The notes below the pieces were generated by a model that saw only the letters and a program-made list of their open reading frames with translations, ran no database searches and was not told where the DNA came from. Position numbers and translations under genes: made by a program. Source: Anabaena minutissima FACHB-250 (lineage in GTDB: Bacteria; Cyanobacteriota; Cyanobacteriia; Cyanobacteriales; Nostocaceae). Taken from it: a DNA stretch of 64,000 nucleotides. Shown here piece by piece: positions 43,935 through 53,300 of this stretch. How positions within the stretch are numbered: position 1 is the stretch's first letter; every line of letters begins with the position of its first letter. Location: the NCBI RefSeq assembly GCF_014697125.1, contig NZ_JACJRG010000017.1:62001-126000 (forward strand). The letters run 5' to 3'.

Positions 43935-46900
43935 ATGGCCTTAATTGATGATCTGTTGCAAGCTTTAAAGTCAACATTACCCGATAACAACGTCAACCTC
44001 ATAGTTGCTTATCCCGGTTCTGGTGGTGATGGACCTAGCTACGTGGATATAACGATCAGCAATGGTAATTTCCTGAATGGACTCTACGACAGTTATTGCA
44101 TTGACACAAATAAAACTATTGTTCAAGGACAAACCTACCAGGCTCAAGTCTATTCCAGTTATGATGATCCACTGCCAACAGGGATAATTGACAAACCCGA
44201 AAACTTAGATGAAGTTAACTGGCTAATTAACCAAAATTTCTTAGGTAAAAACTCTTTGGGTGGTTTCGGCACTTATACCTCTGGTGATATACAGGTAGCC
44301 ATCTGGACTTTACTTGAGAACACAGTTGCTCAAAGTGTATTAGGTACAGTAGGTCCATACGATCAAAACCGAGCTAATGAGATTGTTCAGGCATCTCTTC
44401 AAAATGGTGCAGGCTTTGTACCCAGTATCAGCCAAGATGGCATACCTCAAGACATCGGAATAATTATTGTTCCTGTTAACGAAACAGGAGGTAACGTTGC
44501 ACAAAGTACGATTAATATTCTCAAAACAGCCGCTTTGGGCGATTTTGTGTGGGAAGACCTCAATGCCAATGGTATTCAGGATGAAAATGAGAACGGCCTG
44601 CAAGGTGTTATTGTTACTCTCACGGGTGGCGGCAAAGATGGTGTAATTGGTACGGCAGATGACACTACAGTTACAACAACCACAGATGTTGACGGATCTT
44701 ATCTGTTTCCACTTCTTTTGCCAGGTGTAGAGTACAAAGTTACCTTTACCAAGCCAACTGATTTTGTCTTTACCACTGCGAATCAAGGCGATGATACAAC
44801 GGATTCCGATGCTGATCCACTCACGGGTATGACCCAGATCATCCAGCTGAATCCGCGTGAATTCAATCGCACCATTGATGCCGGCTTCTACAAAACAGCT
44901 TCATTAGGCGACTTCGTATTTAACGATGCCAACAACAACGGCATTCAAGATAACGGTGAAGCCGGAATTGGTGGAGTCACAGTCGAACTCATTCAAAATG
45001 GTGTAGTAGTAGCCACAACCACCACAAATCCAGATGGTTCATACCTGTTTAATGGTTTAACTCCCGGAGACTATCAAGTCAAATTCACTCCCCCAGAGGG
45101 TTTTGTGTTCACCACCCCCAATGTTGGTGGCGATGACACATTAGATAGTGATGCTGACCCCACTACAGGTATCACCCAAACTGTCACCCTAACTTCTGGG
45201 CAATTCAACAGCACATTAGATGCAGGATTAGTACCATTAGCATCCTTAGGTGACTTTGTATTCCATGACCTAGATGCAGATGGCATTCAAGATGCCAACG
45301 AACCAGGAATCGCTGGTGCAACTGTCAACTTACTCCAAGGCGGATTGGTAGTAGCGACAACCACCACCAATGCCAATGGTCAATATAACTTCACCAATTT
45401 AACTCCAGGCACAGGATATCAAGTCCAATTCATCACACCTGCCGGCTTTACCCAAAGCAGTCCAGTAGATGTTGGTGGAAATGATGCCATTGATAGCGAT
45501 GGGAATTTAACTGGAGTCGTCACCTTAGCCGCCGGAGAAAATAATCCCACCTTAGATTCCGGGTTCTATAACTTGGCATCTTTGGGAGACTTCGTCTTTG
45601 CCGACAACAACAACAACGGCATCCAAGATGCCGGGGATACACCATTAGCAGGTGTCATAGTTGAATTAATTCAAAACAACGTAGTCGTAGCAACGACCAC
45701 CACCAACCCAGATGGTTCATACCTGTTTAATGATTTAATTCCCGGAGACTACCAAGTTCAATTCACAGCACCACCAGGGTATAGCTTCACAACTCCTGAT
45801 GTCGGTGGAGATGACACATTAGATAGTGATGCTAACCCCATCACAGGTATTACTCAAACTGTCACCCTAACTTCTGGGCAATTCAACAGCACATTAGATG
45901 CAGGATTAGTACCATTAGCATCCTTAGGTGACTTTGTATTCCATGACCTAGATGCAGATGGCATTCAAGATGCCAACGAACCAGGAATCGCTGGTGCAAC
46001 TGTCAACTTACTCCAAGGCGGATTGGTAGTAGCGACAACCACCACCAATGCCAATGGTCAATATAACTTCACCAATTTAACTCCAGGCACAGGATATCAA
46101 GTCCAATTCATCACACCTGCCGGCTTTACCCAAAGCAGTCCAGTAGATGTTGGTGGAAATGATGCCATTGATAGCGATGGGAATTTAACTGGAGTAGTCA
46201 CCTTAGCCGCCGGAGAAAATAATCCCACCTTAGATTCCGGGTTCTATAACTTGGCATCTTTGGGAGACTTCGTCTTTGCCGACAACAACAACAACGGCAT
46301 CCAAGATGCCGGGGATACACCATTAGCAGGTGTCACAGTTGAATTAATTCAAAACAACGTAGTCGTAGCAACGACCACCACCAACCCAGATGGTTCGTAC
46401 CTGTTTAATGATTTAATTCCCGGAGACTACCAAGTTCAATTCACAGCACCACCAGGGTATAGCTTCACAACTCCTGATGTCGGTGGAGATGACACATTAG
46501 ATAGTGATGCTAACCCCACTACAGGTATTACTCAAACAGTCACCCTGACTTCAGGGCAATTCAACAGCACATTAGATGCAGGATTAGTTGAACTGCCTAA
46601 TCCAACGATCGCCATTGAAAAATTTGTCCGAGTGGATGAAAACCCCATCGCCCTCAAAAAATTGGTGGCTGTTGAACCGATTGGAGGTGGTGCAGAAGGT
46701 CAAATGGTTTGCCAGACCGAAGGCAAACCAGAGGTCATGGTGTTCAAGTATGACCCGAATCTGGCCTTTGACACCAATCAAGCGGCTGGTAAAGGCGGCA
46801 TCCTAGGAACGACCAATGTTCTGGACGATGACCCCAATGCTTACATTGTTGTCACAGACGACAGTGACCCGACTAATGGGCTGACTGGAAAAATCTTCTT

Positions 46901-49900
46901 TGCAGGCAATGTCACAGTCGGTGAAGAGTTCAGTGCCAGTATCGCCAATGCTGGAACTACCTTTGGTTCTAACACCTTCATCTACTTCTTTGATCAGCAA
47001 AATGGGCCGCTTCTGCAATCATTGCAGTATCACACTTCTTGCTCGACCCCCATTACTCTCGGCGACAAAGCCTTGAGTGCAACCCTAGTGGGCTATGACG
47101 GAGTAGATGGTAATAGCTTAGTTAGACTGCCCAGTCCTACTTTCGTAGATGCTAACACTGCTCCTGGACTAGAAACCCTTGTGGGTTCAACAGTGAACTT
47201 CCGTTATGAAGTAACGAACACTGGCAACTCTTCTATCAGCAATGTAGTGTTGACAGACGATCGCATTGCTAATGTTACCTTTGTTGAAGGAGATATTGAT
47301 AATGACAGCCAGCTAGATACAAACGAAACTTGGATTTACTCTGCAACTGAGGTAGCTGGAACTGGGCTAGTTACCAATCAGGGGACTGTAACGGGTACAA
47401 CAGCCAATGGACGAACCACTATAGCAACGGATATAGCTAACTATACTGGCGTTACGGCTCCTGCCGGCAACATTGGTTCTCTAGGTCAGCAAGTGTGCCA
47501 GACCGGAGGCAAACCAGAGGTCATGGTGTTCAAGTATGACCCGAACCTGACCTTTGACACCAATCAAGCGGCTGGTAAAGGCGGTATTCTCACCAATGTT
47601 GGTCTCGATGATGATAATAATGCCTATATTGTCGTCACCGACGATAGTGACCCAACCAACGGTCTGAGTGGAAAAACTTTCTTCGCTGGTAATGTGACAG
47701 TAGGCAACCAATTCAGTGCCAGTGTCACCAACGCTGGAGCTACCTTTGGTTCTAACACCTTCATCTACTTCTTTGATCAGCAAGGTGGTCCACTCCTGCA
47801 ATCAGTGCAGTACCACACCTCTTGCTCCACCCCCATTACTCTCGGCGACAAAGCCCTGAGTGCAACCCTGGTGGGTTATGACGGGGTGAATGGCGGTCTT
47901 ATTTCTCTGCCAACCTCCACAGGACCTGTTGTGCCACCCACTAGCAATCCTGTTATTCAACTGCCCCAAGTAGATGCAACTTTCGATGTCAATAATATCG
48001 GTATTACAGGAGACACTGCTCCTGGCGTTGTGGCTCAGAGGGGTGATATTGTCACCTTCACTTATCAAGTCACCAATACTGGTAACGTTGATCTGACTCT
48101 AGATAATTTGGTGGATGATAATGCTACTCCCGGTGATACCAGCGATGACTTTACGCCCACCTATGTAGAAGGGGATGTCAATGGAGATAGCATTTTCAAC
48201 CCTGGCGAAGTCTGGTACTTCCAGGCGAAGGAATTGGCAACTCGTCCTGGTCTAAATACCAACACAGTTAAGGTCACAGCTGCTGATGCTGCTGGCACGA
48301 CCGTAACAGCAGATGACCCTGCTAACTACCTGATCAACCCCCTTGATATTGAGAAATTGGTTGCAGTACAACCCATCGGTGCTGCCGAGGAAGGTCTGCA
48401 AGTCTGCCAGACCGAAGGCAAACCAGAGGTCATGGTGTTCAAGTATGACCCGAATCTGGCCTTTGACACCAATCAAGCAGCTGGTAAAGGCGGTATTGTG
48501 GGGACAACCAATGTTCTGGACGATGACTCCAATGCTTACATCGTTGTCACAGACGACAGTGACCCGACCAATGGGCTGACTGGAAAAACCTTCTTCGCAG
48601 GCAATGTCACAGTAGGCAGCGAGTTCAGTGCCAGTATCACCAATGCTGGATCTACCTTTGGTTCTAATACCTTCATCTACTTCTTTGATGAGCAAGGTGG
48701 GCCACTCCTGCAATCATTGCAGTATCATACTTCTTGCTCGACCCCCATTACTCTCGGCGACAAAGCCCTGAGTGCGACCCTGGTGGGCTATGACGGAGTG
48801 AATGGTAGTAACTTAGTTAGACTCCCCAGCCCCACCTTCGTGGATGCAGATACTTTGGCAACAGCTCCCGAAGCAGTTATAGGAACTCAAGTTGGGTATC
48901 AGTATGTAGTTCGTAACTTGGGTACAGAAGCCCTCAGCAACGTAGTGGTCAGCGACGACAAACTGGGTACTCCTACTTATGTAGAAGGGGACGCTAATAA
49001 TAACAGTCTGCTGGATGCTGGTGAGAAATGGATTTACACGGCTTCTGAAACTGCTGTTAAAGGCGATCGCACTAACACCGCTACAGCAACGGCTAGTCTT
49101 GAGGGTATTACAGTCACTGATACAGATTCTGCTAACTACATCGGTATCAAGCTTGCTGCTCCCACTGGAGATTTAGAAAATCTCTTCGGCAAACCCACTC
49201 AAATGACCTTTACTTACATTGGAGGTAATTTGGTTAGCACGGGTGGTAAAGATAGAGATGGTAATGGTTTCGGCGATCAAGATGGTAATGCCAAGATTGA
49301 AAGTGGTACGGGGGATAATGATCCCAGTGCTTACATTATTGTCTCTAATAAGAACAATATTGCTGAGATTAAAGATGGTCGGGCGAAAACTTATTTCGCT
49401 GGAAAAGTTGATATAGGTCAGTCCTTCAGTGCTGACTTAGATTTCTTAAATCAGGATAAGTTTGAAAATGACACTCGCATCTTAATTTTTGAAGATGAAG
49501 CCGCCTTTAAGAATGGTTTGACTCCACTGCAAGTCATGAAATATAAAACTGATGGGTCACAAGATATAACCATTGGTGACATTATTGGTGGTGTACAACT
49601 AGTAGAATATGCCGGTCAAACTAATGGATTTAATGATCCTGAACTTAATCCACTTACGGGTAAAGTTGGTCAAGGATTCTATCTTCCCGAAGTGTTAGGC
49701 TCTGCGAAAAACCTAACCTTTAGCTACACTGACACCAATAATGATGGGATTGCAGGTGGGGTTGATGTCTTGACAGGACAAGGTGATAAAGCCACCATTT
49801 CTGGAACTCAAGATAACGATCCTCTCGCTTATTTCCTCGTTTCTAATAAGTCTAATCCCTTTGATGGTGGAGCTAAGATTTACTTTAAAGGAGCAGTTAA

Positions 49901-50132
49901 TCTTAATAACTCTTTTACTGCAAGTCTTGATTTTCAAGGAGTAGATAAGTTTGAGAAGGATACTTTCATCTATCTGTTTGATGATTTGGCCTCTTATTCA
50001 TCAGGTAGCAGTCCCTTACAAACCATGAAATATAAAACTGATGGTTCTGAACCCATGATGTTAAAAGATCAGTTAGGGGGTCTAACCCTGACTGGTTATG
50101 CTAGTACAACTGGTTTAGCAGCATTGATCTAA
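43935..50132 (+). CDS. Giant repetitive surface protein with possible thioester domain, SdrD_B repeats and five copies of another module
   Basis: About 2065 residues from ATG 43935. The N-terminal part (1-190) contains YCID with Cys55 and IQVAIW with Gln120, the two motifs that form the Cys-Gln bond in thioester (TQXA) adhesion domains. Six SdrD_B-like repeats follow (about 196-882; pattern LGDFVFxDxNxNGIQD … TTTNxDGSYLF … DSDxxxxTG). Then five copies of a module of about 130 residues (starting near 922, 1184, 1488, 1752 and 1923; DNDPxAYIxV, FAGxVxxGxxFSA, PLLQxxxYxT, LVGY), with DUF11-like beta domains between the early ones (YEVTNTGNSSISNVVLTDD). There is no Sec signal, LPXTG or PEP-CTERM. 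Probably an exported adhesin or sheath protein; the route is unknown, and the nearby type I system is one possibility. Confidence 0.85.
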   Translation: MALIDDLLQALKSTLPDNNVNLIVAYPGSGGDGPSYVDITISNGNFLNGLYDSYCIDTNKTIVQGQTYQAQVYSSYDDPLPTGIIDKPENLDEVNWLINQNFLGKNSLGGFGTYTSGDIQVAIWTLLENTVAQSVLGTVGPYDQNRANEIVQASLQNGAGFVPSISQDGIPQDIGIIIVPVNETGGNVAQSTINILKTAALGDFVWEDLNANGIQDENENGLQGVIVTLTGGGKDGVIGTADDTTVTTTTDVDGSYLFPLLLPGVEYKVTFTKPTDFVFTTANQGDDTTDSDADPLTGMTQIIQLNPREFNRTIDAGFYKTASLGDFVFNDANNNGIQDNGEAGIGGVTVELIQNGVVVATTTTNPDGSYLFNGLTPGDYQVKFTPPEGFVFTTPNVGGDDTLDSDADPTTGITQTVTLTSGQFNSTLDAGLVPLASLGDFVFHDLDADGIQDANEPGIAGATVNLLQGGLVVATTTTNANGQYNFTNLTPGTGYQVQFITPAGFTQSSPVDVGGNDAIDSDGNLTGVVTLAAGENNPTLDSGFYNLASLGDFVFADNNNNGIQDAGDTPLAGVIVELIQNNVVVATTTTNPDGSYLFNDLIPGDYQVQFTAPPGYSFTTPDVGGDDTLDSDANPITGITQTVTLTSGQFNSTLDAGLVPLASLGDFVFHDLDADGIQDANEPGIAGATVNLLQGGLVVATTTTNANGQYNFTNLTPGTGYQVQFITPAGFTQSSPVDVGGNDAIDSDGNLTGVVTLAAGENNPTLDSGFYNLASLGDFVFADNNNNGIQDAGDTPLAGVTVELIQNNVVVATTTTNPDGSYLFNDLIPGDYQVQFTAPPGYSFTTPDVGGDDTLDSDANPTTGITQTVTLTSGQFNSTLDAGLVELPNPTIAIEKFVRVDENPIALKKLVAVEPIGGGAEGQMVCQTEGKPEVMVFKYDPNLAFDTNQAAGKGGILGTTNVLDDDPNAYIVVTDDSDPTNGLTGKIFFAGNVTVGEEFSASIANAGTTFGSNTFIYFFDQQNGPLLQSLQYHTSCSTPITLGDKALSATLVGYDGVDGNSLVRLPSPTFVDANTAPGLETLVGSTVNFRYEVTNTGNSSISNVVLTDDRIANVTFVEGDIDNDSQLDTNETWIYSATEVAGTGLVTNQGTVTGTTANGRTTIATDIANYTGVTAPAGNIGSLGQQVCQTGGKPEVMVFKYDPNLTFDTNQAAGKGGILTNVGLDDDNNAYIVVTDDSDPTNGLSGKTFFAGNVTVGNQFSASVTNAGATFGSNTFIYFFDQQGGPLLQSVQYHTSCSTPITLGDKALSATLVGYDGVNGGLISLPTSTGPVVPPTSNPVIQLPQVDATFDVNNIGITGDTAPGVVAQRGDIVTFTYQVTNTGNVDLTLDNLVDDNATPGDTSDDFTPTYVEGDVNGDSIFNPGEVWYFQAKELATRPGLNTNTVKVTAADAAGTTVTADDPANYLINPLDIEKLVAVQPIGAAEEGLQVCQTEGKPEVMVFKYDPNLAFDTNQAAGKGGIVGTTNVLDDDSNAYIVVTDDSDPTNGLTGKTFFAGNVTVGSEFSASITNAGSTFGSNTFIYFFDEQGGPLLQSLQYHTSCSTPITLGDKALSATLVGYDGVNGSNLVRLPSPTFVDADTLATAPEAVIGTQVGYQYVVRNLGTEALSNVVVSDDKLGTPTYVEGDANNNSLLDAGEKWIYTASETAVKGDRTNTATATASLEGITVTDTDSANYIGIKLAAPTGDLENLFGKPTQMTFTYIGGNLVSTGGKDRDGNGFGDQDGNAKIESGTGDNDPSAYIIVSNKNNIAEIKDGRAKTYFAGKVDIGQSFSADLDFLNQDKFENDTRILIFEDEAAFKNGLTPLQVMKYKTDGSQDITIGDIIGGVQLVEYAGQTNGFNDPELNPLTGKVGQGFYLPEVLGSAKNLTFSYTDTNNDGIAGGVDVLTGQGDKATISGTQDNDPLAYFLVSNKSNPFDGGAKIYFKGAVNLNNSFTASLDFQGVDKFEKDTFIYLFDDLASYSSGSSPLQTMKYKTDGSEPMMLKDQLGGLTLTGYASTTGLAALI
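45231..46586 (+). repeat. Near-identical tandem duplication of 678 bp inside the adhesin gene
   Basis: Copy 1 at 45231-45908, copy 2 at 45909-46586; each encodes two SdrD_B repeats (226 residues). By eye they differ at only a handful of bases, mostly silent, mostly toward the end. This is a recent in-frame duplication. Confidence 0.93.
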
Positions 50133-50176
50133 ATTAGGTATTCAACCTAATTTTTAGAACCAATTAATTGATTTTA

Positions 50177-50207
50177 AGAGATGTTAGCTTTAACATCTCT
50201 TTTTTTG
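50177..50207 (+). terminator. Rho-independent terminator after the adhesin gene
   Basis: AGAGATGTTA (50177-50186), loop GCTT, TAACATCTCT (50191-50200), then seven T. It separates the adhesin transcript from the NRPS gene that starts at 50305. Confidence 0.9.
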
Positions 50208-50304
50208 TCTCATACATTTTTCTGCTACTATTAATGTATAGTCAAAAAATTTAATCTATTCAATATTAAGCATACAAGCAAAAAAAATCTTATTAAAAAT
50301 CAAA

Positions 50305-53300
50305 ATGAACGGTTTTTTCTCATCACTTCAAACAGAACAGCTTCAATTATTAGAAAAATGGACAAACACGCAAACTGATTATCCTAGAGATACAACCATT
50401 CATGAGTTGTTTAAAATTCAAGCCAGACAAACTCCTAACTCTATTGCGATCGCCTATGAAAATCAAGCCCTGACTTATGAAGAACTTGAGCAAAAGTCAA
50501 ATCAACTTGCTCATTATTTGCAAAAAATTGGCGTAACTACAGAAACACTAGTTGCTTTATATTTAGATCGTTCTCCAGATTTAATTATTTCTATCTTAGC
50601 TATTTTAAAGGTTGGTGGGGCTTATTTACCTTTAGATTCTTCTGCACCGATAGATAGATTAAAAATTATCTTGGAAGATGCACAAACACCTATTTTAATT
50701 TCTCAAAAATCTTATATAAATATCTTGAAAGGAATTGCTGATAATCTTCACACTATTTGTCTTGATGACAAGCTAAATCTAACAGATTTTCCTCACAACA
50801 TTAGACCTTGTAGTGAAGCCACTGCCGATAATTTAGCTTATGCTATGTATACATCAGGCTCGACAGGTAACCCCAAGGGAGTTTGTGTATTACATCGTGG
50901 GGTTGTACGACTAGTAAAAAATACAAATTATGCTAATTTTAGTCCTGATGAAGTTATTCTACAACTAGCATCTATAGCATTTGATGCTGCAACCTTTGAA
51001 ATCTGGGCTGCTTTATTAAATGGGGGCAAACTGGTTTTAATGCCAACTAAAACCCCGACATTACAAGAAATTGGTGCAGTAATCAAACAACATAATATCA
51101 CTACATTATGGTTAACAGCAGGATTATTTAATTTAATCGTAGAAGAACAAATAGAACATTTACAATCTTTGCGACAACTTATAGCAGGAGGTGATGTTTT
51201 ATCGATGTATCACGTTAAAAAAGTATTAGAAGAATTACCTGATTGTCAATTAATTAATGGTTACGGTCCCACAGAAAATACAACCTTTACCTGTTGCCAT
51301 CAAATTACTATTGATGACCTCACAAAAGATTCAATTCCTATCGGTCGCCCTATTGCCAATACCCAAGTATATATACTCGATGATGCTTTACAATTAGTTC
51401 CTATTGGTATTGCAGGTGAACTTTATATTGGGGGTGATGGGTTGGCTCGTGGTTATCTGAATCAACCTGATTTAACGGCAGAAAAATTTATTCAAAACCC
51501 CTTTAGTAATGACCCTAACTCTCGTCTTTATAAAACAGGCGATCGCGTGCGCTGGCTACCTGATGGCACAATTGAGTTTTTGGGGCGAACTGATTTTCAA
51601 GTTAAAATCAGAGGCTTTCGGGTTGAATTGGGTGAAATTGAGGCAATTTTGGCACAGCATCCATCTGTGCGATCGGTGGTTGTATTAGTCCAGGAATATC
51701 AACCAGAAGATAAGCGATTAGTCGCGTATTTTACTAAAGTAGAAAATTTCGGTACAGTAACCCCTGGTGAATTACGCCATTTTCTCCAACAGAAATTGCC
51801 CAACTATATGATTCCATCAGCTTTTATCTTGTTGGAGCAGTTACCCCTCAATGGTAATGGTAAGGTGGATCGAAAAGCTCTACCTACTGTAGAGAATATC
51901 TGCATAGATGTAGATAGCAATTTAAATTCCCCCCAAACCCCAACAGAGAAAACATTAGCTGCCATTTGGACAGATGTATTGGGAATGTCAGTAGGAATTT
52001 TTCAACCATTCTTAGAAGTAGGTGGTCACTCTCTCCATTCTACTCAGATTATTTCCCGCGTGCGGGACTGTTTTGGGGTGGAATTGCCTGTTTATGCAGT
52101 CCTAGAAGCATCCACAATTGCAAGGTTGAGTCAATGGATTGAGTCAGCAAGTCAGCCAAATGAGTCTCATCAGAGTATTCCCACACTACAACCAATTGCA
52201 CATAGACAAAATGACTTACCTCTATCGTTGTATCAAGAACGATTGTGGCTGTCAGAACAAAAATCTGGTCTCAAACCGATTTACAATCTACCAATGGCGT
52301 TTCGGCTGAAAGGAACTCTGGATATTTCGAGCTTAGAACAGGCTATTAACAAAATTATTCAAAGACATGAATCTCTGCGAACTACGTTTCCAATTGTGGA
52401 AGGACTACCTATTCAACGCATTGCTTCAGAATTAATCGCCTCCATTCCCATTCAACAAGTCGAGAACGATGGGAAAGTAGAGATGCAACAGTTAGTAGAT
52501 GCAGAAGCCAGTCAACCATTTGACATTACACAAGAGCCGCCAATCCGTGTTCGATTGCTGCGGTTGACAGAAAAAGATCATGTCTTGATGATCACAATAC
52601 ATCACATTGTTGCTGATGGCTGGTCATTAGGAATCTTTATCCAGGAGCTATCAGTTCTCTACGCAGCTTATAGCCAACAATTTGATTCTCCCTTAGCACC
52701 ACCATTATTTCAGTACAGTGATTTTAGCCTTTGGCATCGGCAATGGTTTCAGCAGCCAGAGGTATATACCCCATTAGTAGACTACTGGAGTCATCAACTA
52801 GCCCATGCACCCCCCTTGCTGCAATTAAGCGATCGCCCCCGGCCTCCATTACAATCTTTTGAAGGACGTATCCAATCATTTCAAATTGACTTAGAACTAA
52901 CGCAGCAACTGAAAAGCCTCAGTCAAGAATCAGGCTCTACACTGTTCATGACACTGTTAACAGGTTTTGTTATTCTACTGCATCGCTATAGTAGGCAAGA
53001 AGAAATGATAGTAGGTTCTCCAGTCGCAAACCGCAACCGCACGGAAATTGAATCTGTCATCGGCCACTTTGCTAACATTGTGCCGCTTCGCATCAGTCTA
53101 GCTGGGAATCCGTCTGTTCTCAATTTACTCAAGCTGTTACAGCAAACCACTCTAGAAGCCTACACCTATCAAGAATTTCCAGTTGAGCAATTGCTGTCTA
53201 CTTTAAAATCAACTAGGGATTTGAGCTACTCTCCTTGGTATCAGGTGATATTTAATCTGCTGAATGTGCCTATAAGTAATCTGGAGCTAACCGGACTGAA

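Noticed and set aside
44340..48713. Minus-strand frames within the adhesin gene, some repeated several times
   Set aside because: They recur only because the coding repeats do; the plus-strand frame has clear domain structure.
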